Assembly (NCBI GenBank): GCA_019915015.1
Contig: JAHBBC010000010.1
Location: 1,240,001-1,304,000, forward strand
DNA from: Auriscalpium vulgare
Taxonomy: Eukaryota > Basidiomycota > Agaricomycetes > Russulales > Auriscalpiaceae
Direction of reading: 5' to 3'
Length of the DNA: 64,000 bases
Shown: one piece after another, positions 45,068-54,963 of the stretch
Numbering within the stretch: the first letter of the stretch is position 1
Layout of the letters: every line of letters begins with the position of its first letter
Notes under the pieces: generated by a model
The model's database searches: none
Told to the model about the DNA's origin: nothing
Seen by the model: only the letters and a program-made list of their open reading frames with translations
Position numbers and translations under genes: made by a program

Positions 45068-46017
45068 CATCCACCGCCTCCGTGCACGCCTGGGCCGCGC
45101 GTCCTCGCCCAGTGCGTCGAGCTCGAGGAGCGCCTCGACACCTTGCATGCGCCATCGCTCGCCGGCCAGCCCAATGTCGTCGCGCCCGGACGTCCAACGC
45201 GCTGCCGCCGCACCATCCACCATCCAGCCGCTTTCGCCTCAAGCTCCGGCGTCGCCGACGAGCTCAACGAGGGTGCAGCGCATGTGGCTGTGCCCGCGAT
45301 CCAGCAGCTCGGGGAACTCCCGCGCGGTGGGCGCGGCTGCGGCGACGTCCAGCTGCCTGCGCAAGTCGCGCACGAGCGTCCCGCAACATGTCGAATGTCG
45401 TGCGCGGGCGGGACGAGTTGCGCACACAACACGCACGGACACGGCCGCAGACGCCACACAGCCCCTGTACGACGGGCTGCGCAACATTGCCGGGCACGCA
45501 CGCTGGATGGGCGCATAGCAAGACGATCAACGTACCTTGCTGGACACCTCGCAGGCCGTGCAGCGCGACGCTCAAGGCTGGACGAGGCGTGGTGCCTCTG
45601 CGCGCATCTCAAACACCTCGACGCTCCCGCCGACGCACGCTCAAGTAAATTGCCGCCGGGCAATCGACATGCCGCCAGCGCTGTGCGAGCGCGCTGCGCG
45701 AATGTACGTTCCTTTGCGACTCTGTCTTTGATTTCTTAGACTTACCTACTCTCATCTTCTAGTGTACTTCGCCATGCGTGCGCCTCGCCCAGGCGATGCT
45801 CTGGACGCGCCATCTCGCCTGCAAGATTGACTGAACGCCGCCGTGCATGCTGCATCACCTGCTCACCGTCAAGACAACATCACTGGACGCGCAGCGGCCG
45901 TCAACGCCGCGCCGGCAGCGACGCTAACGCCCGCATGCGAGCGCCGTCATCCACCGCCTCCGTGCACGTCTGGGCAGCGCGTCCTCGCCCAGCACGTCGA
46001 GCTCGAGGAGCGCGTGC
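45068..46017 (+). repeat. dispersed duplicate of a 70-nt segment
   Basis: Segments 45068-45137 and 45949-46017 are near-identical and in the same orientation, about 880 bp apart. Confidence 0.85.
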
Positions 46018-46564
46018 GCCTCCTCCAGGCCCTCGACGCCGACGTCAACACCGACATGCGCGCACGCTACAGAGAGCTCGCGGACACCGTGCGCAAGTGG
46101 GATGAAGTGGGATGACGAGAACGAGCTCCTCTACAGCGCGTTCGGCGCCAAGGTGCGTGCAGCGGTTTTGTCTGGCCTGCGCCCGCACGCTGACGGGGTG
46201 CGATGCGATTGCAGTTCGGCATGCACTGCATTTTGCTGCTCAGCTGACGAGCACGCTCGAAGAGCCCGCCATCAGCGACCCCTCGCAGTGCTCATTGCTG
46301 CTGCGCCTCCAGGCATGTCTCCCCGCGCGCAGTCGCGGTGTGGGTAGTCGGTGTTCATGCGCTGAGCAGATCACAAGCAAAATGACCATTGAATGATTAA
46401 TGTAATATATAAAGAACGCTCCTGCTGGCCTGATAACCAACGTGAGGCAGCCGGAGGATTAAGTACATAGCAATGTATGAAGTAATATGATGAGCTGGAA
46501 TACCAGAGATCTAGAGAATGAATGTGTTTGAATGAGTGATGGGCAGGACACATTGTGCATGCAT

Positions 46565-49111
46565 TTAGGACTCCTCTGCGTCATCGTCATCGACGTCGGA
46601 GTCAGGGACCTGTATGCGTTCCATAGGCTGGGCCACAGAGCCGCCCAAGCTATCAAAGTCAAGCTTCTTGCAAATACTGTTGCAGACATGGTCTCGGAGA
46701 TATGTATTGATGCCTTCCTGTCCAAAGTCGCCCACTCCAGATTGTCTTTCCGACCAAATGTCAGCCTCCATTCACAGTTTCAACAAGGTTATGGACATAC
46801 CCTTCCTTTGTATGTGTCATGTTGTCGAAAAGAACAAAACCATCGACGCCGCTACCGCCGGGACCATTCGGAATCTGACACTGTGTCCCTGATAATTCAT
46901 TAAGATGCATGCAGACCGGGTACTTCATCACAAAACGTACCCTGGAGATCTGCAAGGACAAGTTCCTTGTTGCTGGCCAAGTAGACAAAGTGGGAGAAGG
47001 CGCGGATGGTTGTGAACAGAAGCCCGGTCTGAGTCGCCGTGTGGTTGAGCGTGCCACTGATGCGGGTCACCGATGTCGGGCGTTGCTTTTCAATGAGCCA
47101 GCTCCATCCTTCATCCATGTTAGGCTCACTCTGCCCCGCCCGGGAAGCACGTGATGGCATTGTCTGCTGTTCCTTCCCAATCCATGCATCCGCAAATTTG
47201 ATATCTACATGGCTGTCAGCTTTCTGCATGAGTTGTATGTGGGAGCTAGACTTACTCCGATCAACATGAACATGATTGGCCTTTGCGTGCTCGTAGAAAT
47301 TGCATAGGAACCACTGGCCGAGGACAAGACACCGAAGCTCAGCTTCTAAGTTGCTCCTGTTTTCTTCCACCGAAACAGCTTCACCATCAGCTGTAAGGCG
47401 ATAGAATTTCTTGGCGACATAGATTACGCCGTCCGATGCAGAAAGCTATAGTTAATAATACTGTTAGCAGATGGAAATCAAACGTACAAAGCAAATGCTC
47501 ACAATATATGCCTTCTTCATCGCACCTTCTGCGAAGTGCATATCACGAATATAACCTTTGACCGTGATGTCGCGGTCTTCAAGTTGCGTCTCGCCGTCCA
47601 CCTGGGATGCAACACAATCAAGGCGTTCCAGGGTCACAACACTGCGCGTGTGAACAGTCGCAGGGCCTTGGGCCAAGGTGCGTGAGCTGAACAGAGAGGC
47701 GAATGCAGATCCTACGATAGACTCAGTGGCCCGAAATGAACAGATTTCAGAGAAATAAGACTTACCTGAGCTAGCAGCTCGGCGTTGACGCTTGTAATCT
47801 GCAATCTCTGACTTGGATAGCAGTTGCTCGCTGACTCCGCGCTTTCGCTTCATGCCATTGAGTGCTGACTGGATCTCATTTGATCCACGTATGCGTTCGT
47901 CGATGTCGAGATCATCCCCTTGTTCACCGCGAGTACGCAGTTCATACTAGTGGCATTAATTACTTCATCAGTTAAAGTCAATTACGCTCAGAGAATATAA
48001 CACGTACTGCTTTAACATCCACATATACGTCAAATACCAGCAATGCCTTCTTCATGAGGTGTTTGTAGTTCGAGGGCACTTTGGCGAGGTAGATAGGGTA
48101 CCGGCTAGGCTCGGAATAGTGCGCATGGAACTCGCCTACGGTAATCGTCGATGTGTTTGGTTCAAAAGTGCGATTATCAGTGAACCGGAATGACACTTCT
48201 TCCCTGAAATACAATAAACACAATGATGTAAATGGATGGGCATGACGACTCACGGCATTAGCGGCTCCTCGTGGGGTTTCCCGTCGTGAGGGTGTCGCTG
48301 CCACTCAATATTCAAGTGTTGAACGATACTCGTCTTGATGTCTGCTCGCTCTCAGAAAGTGATTTGTTAAAAGAATAGATGTGACGCACCGGGCAAATGT
48401 TTTGACGCCACCCACGACTGCGCACCCCCTCCATACTCCGGCTTTGTCGTCTTTGGACAGCTGCTCAACCGGACCTGCATGGGTACATGAAAGTCAGAGA
48501 CCAAAGATCTGATGAAATAGGCCTGTGCTCACCTGCCATCCTACAACGATTTGTGGTTCTCCTGGAGCGCCATCACCCCGCTCATGACAAATGAGACTTT
48601 CACTGGTGATCTTGGTGGTAGCATTGCCGTTGCCAAAGCGATTCTTGTAGTCCTTTGCACGGACGCCCAAGGTGTGAGGCACTGGTGCAACCGTCCTGGA
48701 CGGCGTCGGCACTGCGGCTTGAACGTGGTATCAGTCAGACACTGACAATGTGAGCCAACGGTAAACATACCTGCTGAGCTTGTAGTATCTGCACTCTCGT
48801 GATTCCCAGTGACGCCTTGCAAGCACGACTGACACGCATGAGGCATATCGGGGAAAGGCCGAGTCATGTTACGGCGCGTAACCCGCACAATGAACACTGC
48901 GGCCAGCTCTATGGAATAGCCATGAGTTAGATGGATATCATGAGGGACGTATACGCACAGCAATGTCTTTGTACTCATTGGACTCGAGTGGATGAGCGGC
49001 CAGCTTCGTGCACTTCATGCATGGCCCCGTGCCTTCTCGCTGAGGAAACGACAGCCCACAGTCCTCACATTGACTGGCAGACGGGCTTGCCGAGGCGGAG
49101 GGATCTGCCAT
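46565..49111 (-). CDS. alpha-type (atypical) protein kinase
   Basis: Alpha-kinases phosphorylate Ser/Thr in helical targets and share the fold of EF2K and myosin heavy-chain kinases. About ten short introns resolve in frame. The N-terminus (MADPSASASPSASQ) carries a zinc-binding-like part, CEDCGLSFPQ...CMKC, and later CQSC. The middle has KKALLVFDVYVDVKA and a basic MKRKRGVSEQ stretch. The C-terminal kinase domain has IKFADAWIGKEQ, EGWSWLIEKQRPTSVTRISG, IRAFSHFVYLASNKELVLAD, LQGTQCQIPNGPG, VLFDNMTHTKEGQSGVGDFG and QEGINTYLRDHVCN, the usual order including the Gly-rich GVGDFG segment and final HVCN. It ends in an acidic tail. An upstream in-frame ATG at 49216 is possible. The reading is intact, so it may be functional cargo beside the right terminus. 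Confidence 0.88.
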
Positions 49112-49216
49112 CCTGGCCAATGATTCCAGGTGGAGGGGGGAAAGCGGCGCTGCTGAGTGGTGAGAGAAATGCGCACCTTTATATGGCCTTGAAGAGATCA
49201 CTAACGCCGCTGGCAT

Positions 49217-49689
49217 GATTTAACACCGAGCCTAAAGGTCCATTCATATCTAGTCAAAATATGGCAACAGATCTAACCATTGTTACACGAGGCAAGGTGC
49301 ATGCGGAGCCACGGGGACGATGTGCACAAGGCCTATCCCACTACACTCTGTGTGCCCGTCTTTAGCTAGAGGTGTCACTGCATGCCAAGTTGACAGAAAG
49401 ACCTACAGGGCATTGGCCCATAGTATTTCCCCAAGCCAATGCCAATGAACGCCGCAATCCTATGTAGGGCTCCAGCCGACGCCTGTGCTGGCGTGACGGC
49501 TCCCGTCGCCTAGATCCACGGAGTGTTTTGTCGTGCCCTGGTCGGCCAAGCAAAAAGACTCACAGGATATCCATGAAGGTCCCTCTATAGGTGGCGCGGA
49601 CGTGCATATGAGACCATAGTGTGTGAGCGAGCACTCTACGCAAAGGAACTGACGACTCTGATCGCGGCCCACCTCCGCTTAAAAGCACG
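49217..49689. other. region between the alpha-kinase and the right terminus
   Basis: It likely holds the alpha-kinase promoter. No coding sequence was recognised. Confidence 0.4.
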
Positions 49690-49945
49690 TGATGGCTCGG
49701 GCCGCGGCACCGCCACCCGGGTGCCTGCGACTATACAGGTGGCTTCAACCGTGCTCAACTTGAAGGCCCATATCATGTCTTTTCTGAGGTATTATATTAC
49801 ATAGTGACCATGGTATAGGGAGGAGGAGAGTACAGGAAGGCTTGCTGGTGCCGTGCCCGGAAGCGGACCGACGGAGCCGATGGCCGGTGATAGCCGAGTC
49901 CAGCCGGCCGCATCAAAAACGAACCTCGGTCGTCCCGTCAACCGT
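49690..49945 (-). repeat. right inverted terminus of the giant element
   Basis: It is the reverse-complement partner of 26307-26560. The 67-nt identical core is 49872-49938. Confidence 0.85.
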
Positions 49946-49952
49946 AGCGGAC
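49946..49952 (+). repeat. 7-bp target duplication AGCGGAC, right
   Basis: It is identical to 26300-26306 and begins the resumed ankyrin coding sequence (GCG GAC CCG). Confidence 0.8.
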
Positions 49953-50393
49953 CCGCAGGTTGTCGATTCCAGTGGACGGCGTGCAGCCGACTATGCGCAA
50001 TATGCGGAGCTGTATCTATTTTTGCAGGGAGCAGCCGGGGAGGAGCCAGACATGGACAAGCTACAAAAGCTTCCCTTGGCAAAACATAACGATGAGCTAC
50101 CTACACTACAGGCTATTCCGAGGCGATCGCCGAGAAGACTTAACAGAAATATTCAAGGCTCGGCACCTTCAATTCTCCGCGATACTGATGAACACTCTGA
50201 GGCAAGGATTAACTCCTTGTCTCCCGCTCCACATTGTAACGACTATTGGTTGCTCGGTCGGAGTGTGGCTGCGAGTCGGATGTCAACTACTGGGCCCGGG
50301 CATACCAACTCCTTCAAGAGGATTCCCGAGTCGTATGCCAGCGGAGCAGGCAGAGGCGACTCCTCCGCACAAAATCTTTCATCCTCCCTATAG
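49946..50393 (+). pseudogene. NACHT-ankyrin copy 1, detached 3' part
   Basis: It reads AD-PQVVDSSGRRAADYAQYA, ELYLFLQGAAGEEPDMDKLQ, and then about 100 residues unlike the end of copy 2, to a TAG at 50391-50393. Copy 2 has HGADPHVADSSGRRAAHYAQ at the same place, showing that the ankyrin frame was continuous before the 23.6-kb insertion. Without its 5' part it cannot be expressed as the native protein. Confidence 0.88.
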
Positions 50394-52105
50394 GGAATAT
50401 GATACCATGCGGGATTGGGGTCAACGGAGAGTCTAAGATGGCGAGATGGACATATGACCCCGAAGAAATCGGAAAAGTGGCTCGCAAGGATAGCGTTTGA
50501 TACATCCACCAACAGTACTTCGCGATTGGGGACAAAAAGGGCTAAGAAAGTATGAGGTGTTGGTTAATGACACGGTGCCGAGGTAGTACAGGTCTGTCGA
50601 ATAATTGCGTAGGGCCGCTTCGCGGCAAGGCCCGCTACCGAGCCTCCTGTCTTGGGCCTCCGTGCGCTCAGCGCTGGCAGATCACACTTATGATACAGCA
50701 CACTCAAAAGCCAATTTATTGCGGTAAATAGGTAGACAACATTAAGTGAACGGAAGACGGCGCAAGAATTCGGCAGGCCAGCGATGCGTACTTACCCGTA
50801 GTAGCGTAGAGCGTGCTGACTGCAGGATGCGCATCTCGGTGATCTCGGCAGTGAACGCATGCACCGCACAACCCTGGGTGGAGGACTTGACGTGTGTTTG
50901 AAGATGCATATGAGGCTGGTGTGTGGATTAGCGCCGCAGAGGCGGTCGTCGTAGTTGTTTGGGGGAGATAAGTGGATTGACTTGGGTGAACACCAGGATG
51001 CGCGGGACGTGCTGGATGTTTCGAGAGCAGCTTCTGGAATGGCCCGGTCTTGCAATGCCAAGTAACAAGTTGAACATTGAACTCCTATACCACGCCTGTC
51101 AGCGGTTACTAGACATGCGGCATCAGTGCGAACATATCAGCACACAGATAAGGTATTGCACAGGGAATGCTGAGTTGGCGTGGGACGAGCCCGCGTGCGA
51201 GAATCCCGCCTGGGAAAGCAAAGTACTTGGGAGTATGGATGGAGTGACACAGGGCATGTGAGCAGCAACCACAAAGACTTGTTCAAAAGGAACGCAGTTT
51301 GAATGAGACGTACCGTTGACGGCGCTGCCGCGTGGAATTGGTGCTGCCATTACGGAAATGAAAGCCAGTCCTGCCCGAGGACGACATCGGACGGGGCGTC
51401 ATGGAACGGAGGACGCAGTAGGACGGCGGTCAGAGCGGTGGCTGAGGTGTCGTCCGTGACTGTGGCACGAAAGAGGGTGGCATCATTGAAAGACCCGGGC
51501 AGGTATCACTCTCACAATGCAGAGATAGAGGAGACGAAGGGATGGCATCATGGACGTCGGAAGGACGGCAGGACACCATTGCATTGACGGAATGTTGGTT
51601 GAGCACATAAGATGTGTTATGTACGACGGCCACGCCGAGAGACGGCCATAGGACTCGAGCAAACAAAAATGAGGGCCAGGTGTCAGAGTGATGTCAGTGC
51701 GAGAGACGGTGAAAACGATAGCGTAGGCTCGGATATGACCGAGATTAGAACTCAGAGCACAGCATTCGCAAGATCCACCCCCGATTGCAGGGAATCTTGC
51801 TTGCACTATAAGACCCACTACTAATAGGAGCGGGAAAATGAGGCGGCGAAATAAATGTGATGGACGCTCGCCCTGCGCCAGGTCTTCAATGGATCTTTTA
51901 TTGGGATAGCATGGCTAACAAAATCTCCAATTTCACGTCAACGGTGAACTTGATTGAGTGGCACTCTCGTCGTCGTGTGTTGGCGACGATCTCTGACCTT
52001 TGACGCGTCTCCGCACGCTGTACGGTATCTGTGGTCGTGTACTCCTGCCATACTCATCAAGACCTATGGCAACACATCAGCGTTGCTTCGTAACTCTGCG
52101 CAGAC
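50394..52105. other. 1.7 kb between NACHT-ankyrin copy 1 and kinase A
   Basis: No gene was recognised. The last 150 bp (51920-52085) are closely repeated at 58631-58800 and in part near 61605-61650, always just 3' of a kinase copy. This shared flank supports duplication of the whole unit. Confidence 0.55.
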
Positions 52106-53053
52106 CTAGAGCTCACCGAAGGCTATAATCCCCGATTGTAGAATGATGCCGGCGGCCGCTTCCATCAAGCGAAGCTTCGTGGAACGCGGCAAGCTGATTC
52201 GACTGGCGACCGCCTCTATGAAAACGTCGGTGGTGCTATGGAAGTAGAAGCTGGCAAAGGAGTGCGGGAGCAGGTTCACGTGTTGCCAATCGACGAAAGA
52301 GACCGTTTCGCCGTCCCAGAGGAAGTTCCTGAGAGCGACATCCGAGGAGGAGTAGAAGCGAGGTTCGGTCGCGAGCTCGACGTGGTACTTACGTGTTTTG
52401 CCCCGGGGTAGACGCGACAATGCCTGCAGCGAGTCAACGTCAAATACGCCGGGAGGGAGGTCTCGAGAACGCACCATATTGACATAAGCTTCCAAGGCGC
52501 CGGAGGTGGCGAACTTGACGGGGGCCTGCTCCATGTTGAAGAAGAGGTGTTGAATGTGTCCGCCCCCCACGGGGCCGACCGAGTCCCCCTCTGGAACTGG
52601 GCACTTCAGGAGCCACTCGATGGCATCGGCGATTTTTGTGATGGCGGTAGCTCTTAGGCTCTCCCGTTCTGAGCTGGAAGCAGCAGCGTTGATCAAGTCC
52701 TCAAATGACGGTGCAGGGATATGTTCCATGACAAGATAGTAGGTGCCGTGCTCATCGTCGAAGACCTCGTACACGCGAGCCACGCGAGGCGCGTCGGGCG
52801 ATTTCTGAGCTTCGTCGTAGAAATGCGCTTGGGTACGGGCCTCTCCCACCATGTTTAACGCTCTCTTTTTTACGAAGATGAACGAGCCTGGCAAGGAGCT
52901 GTGTGGGACTTTGAAGGTCCCGCCGCGGCGCTCTGAGCAGAATTCGACGATGGACTGCGAAACACCTGCCAACAGTTACAGGAAAGGATAACATACGCAC
53001 ACACTCACCTGGGAGCTAACAGCCGGCTCGAGCGGTGAGAACACGACTCTCAT
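52106..53053 (-). CDS. phosphotransferase-like kinase (APH/PKL fold), copy A, intact
   Basis: Exon 1 (53053-53009) encodes MRVVFSPLEPAVSSQ. A 54-nt intron (52955-53008) leads to exon 2 (52954-52106), giving 297 aa. Kinase-like features: FIFVKKR (possible ATP-binding Lys), EARTQAHFYDEAQ (helix with the paired Glu), YEVFDDEHGTYYLVMEHIPA (hinge), SSSDVALRNFLWD (catalytic Asp and Asn in the loop) and SFVDWQHV (metal-binding Asp). The first His of the usual HxD is replaced by Ser. Phosphotransferases of this type act on proteins or small molecules; the substrate is unknown. It faces the NACHT-ankyrin gene tail to tail, as do copies B and C. Confidence 0.82.
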
Positions 53054-53429
53054 AAGGGATCGAAGTATTGGAGAGACAGATGGACATGATAGACCGCTGC
53101 AGAGCCTGAGCGCCACCGGGTGCGCTCCGTGCGGAGTTTTAACAGGTCCTCCGCGTGCTACTGTAGTAAGTGCTACTGTGTGACACTGACTCGCATTTGC
53201 TACCCAGTAATATTCAAAAACAGAATGTCGAACGTGAGTATGACATCATTGCCTTGGAGGACGAGGATACCTGCTCGTCACGAGAATGACAAATGGCCAA
53301 GTCCAACCGCCTTCGTCCGCGTCGAGGATAAGGACAATGTAGCGGCAACGTCTACGACCCCTCGAGTAGGCACCGCTCTGGGCCTCTGTTTCCCGCACAG
53401 ACGTGAACAACAACAATCACCCCCTTTCT
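53054..53429. other. intergenic, kinase A promoter side
   Basis: It contains the upstream region of kinase A and the 3' flank of the cystathionine gamma-synthase pseudogene. No gene was seen. Confidence 0.4.
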
Positions 53430-54130
53430 GAGCTTCACGGACTCTTACAAAGGTGTCGAGGGAGGACTTGAGGAAGACGCGGGGTGCAGCGCGGGGCGTG
53501 CCGCGAGGTCGCAGATGCGCTCGGTGCACGCGCGACACAAAGTCGCGTGAGTTGCGCTTCGCGTCCGCGTCCAAGTCCAAGTACCTGTCTTCGTACATGT
53601 CCAGTAGCGCGCGCTTGACGGCGGAGTGCCGGCGTATTGACGGTGAGCACGAGGCACCGTTGATTATGACAGTATGTGAGCACGCGGCCGACGGGCGATA
53701 CTAAGACTGACCGACCGCCCATGAATTCCGTCTCGCCGCTGAAGACCTTCGGCGGGCACCACGATGTCCGCGAAAGCCAGGACCGAGTCGACATTCCCAA
53801 ACCAAGGTTGCCGATGGTGTCGTTCCACGATGAGCAGAAAATCGAATTTGTCCGCGAGCGCGCGCAGGTGCAGCAGGTCAGAGAACGGGTTGGATGGGAC
53901 TTTGGTGAAGAGCGCGAGCATCGGGGGGGGTGGGTCCGCGGCGTGCTCACGGGTAAGAATGTCCTGAAGCTCGTTGATGGACTCATCGAGCCTGGCCAAG
54001 TCCAGGGCCCCGAAATGTGTTCTGTGTAGCACCTGTTGGGAACCTGCCGAGACATTCCAGCAAGTAATCTGAAAACGAGGGAAAAGGCGCACCCAAAGCA
54101 CACGCTCATCCTCCACAGTCGGCACTGTGG
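53430..54130 (-). pseudogene. decayed cystathionine gamma-synthase (PLP enzyme) fragment
   Basis: The enzyme joins an activated homoserine to cysteine in the methionine pathway. Pieces in different frames line up with it: MSVCFG; LDESINELQDILTREHAADP; LALFTKVPSNPFSDLLHLRA; LADKFDFLLIV; DTIGN; ADIVVP; PKVFSGETEFMGG (around the PLP-binding Lys); YEDRYLDLDADAKRNSRDFV and SRVHR. Reading requires several frame changes, so it cannot encode the enzyme. The N-terminal half of the gene is missing. It sits between repeat units 1 and 2, and its orthologous functional gene is not in this window. Confidence 0.75.
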
Positions 54131-54963
54131 TCGACTTCGCGAGCTTGGATCGGGATCCTGGCGGAAGTGGCGTACGGCGCTGCGCCTACTAGCGCCTCGA
54201 CGTTGCTGTCCTCTGAATCGCTCTGCGCGACCGCGACAAGCCCTTGCCCTTGCCCCATTCTTCTGTTGCCCTCCGGGTGCCCGAGGATGCTCTCCCTCCC
54301 GTCCGTCTGTCGACCATGGAACATGAGAACGCAGCGCGGATGAAATGGCGCAGGCGCGCTCGACCTCCGCGCTCTCGTCGTCGTGCGGTACGCGGCACGG
54401 GCGGTCACCATTCTCCACGTCCACGACGCGCAATGCAGGCGCCGCAGCGGTGTCAGCGTCGCGAAGAAGTCTGCAAGCGTGTGCGGTCGTGGGCTGGTGG
54501 GCGTGGGCGTGGGCGTAGGTGTCGAGCGTCTTCGGGGGCACGGCGGTGAGGAGCGGAAGGAGGGATTGCGGTCGTGCGGGTGGGCTGCCGCAGGGACCCC
54601 GGGCCGCGCGACGCCGGAGAGAGGTGCGGCCCGCCGGCATGCCGCGACGCGGGCCCAGCGCTCATCGACATCGCACGCCGTCCATCGTCGGCTCGAGATG
54701 CTCACCGACTCGCAGTCACTGCTCGCGGCATGCACCGCACCGCTCGTCATTTCCTCCGCCAAGTATGCCCCTGAACCTCTCACACGGTTTGTTCCAATTT
54801 GTTCGCGAGTCCGAACCCCCGCCAGCCTCGTCGAATTGGCGTCAAATCTCTGCTTCCTTGTATCGCCTGTCGGCACAGCCAACCACGAGGCAGATATGTG
54901 GGAACACATATATCGGCAGCACTAGACTTTGGTTTCTCGTAGGCCCACTCCGTGCATCGTACC
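54131..54963. other. GC-rich spacer upstream of NACHT-ankyrin copy 2
   Basis: Long frames on both strands come from GC bias and show no known family. The last 200 bp (..ccgaggcagatatgtgggaa..) resemble the segment before copy 3 at about 60215 and probably form the conserved promoter. Confidence 0.45.

Larger units (their letters stand above)
43342..46564. other. 3.2 kb GC-rich, repeat-bearing region inside the giant element
   Basis: It holds a 70-bp tandem repeat (43791-44010), a 15-bp repeat (44401-44449) and a dispersed duplicate: about 70 nt starting catccaccgcctccgtgcac at 45068 and again at 45949. Both copies can be read as VELEER-type helical sequence, and the second continues DADVNTDMRARYRELADTVR. 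Long open frames occur on both strands but show no recognised family; a decayed gene is possible. Confidence 0.5.
26307..49945. mobile_element. giant TIR element, 23.6 kb, carrying DDE integrase, nested Helitron-type genes and alpha-kinase
   Basis: The two ends are inverted copies. A 67-nt run starting ACGGGACGACCGAGGTTCG is identical at 26315-26381 and, reversed, at 49938-49872. Similarity continues with small changes to about 26560 and 49690. The outermost 7-8 bases differ between ends. AGCGGAC is duplicated on both sides, and removing the element plus one duplicate rejoins HGAD to PQVVDSSGRRAADYAQ, matching copy 2. An intact DDE integrase gene lies 0.9 kb inside the left end and an alpha-kinase gene 0.6 kb inside the right end. 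Whether the Helitron-type block belongs to the element or was inserted later is not settled. Confidence 0.8.

Noticed and set aside
44383..45663. Several long overlapping frames on both strands (about 200-350 codons)
   Set aside because: They arise from extreme GC content; residues are mostly Arg, Ala and Pro, with no recognised domain in any frame.
52955..52972. Kinase A starting inside 52972
   Set aside because: That start would be TTG and lies in the intron; exon 1 with ATG 53053 is conserved in all three copies.
53435..54640. 401-codon minus-strand frame as a gene
   Set aside because: It is composed of pieces of the cystathionine gamma-synthase relic read out of frame plus Arg/Pro-rich noise.
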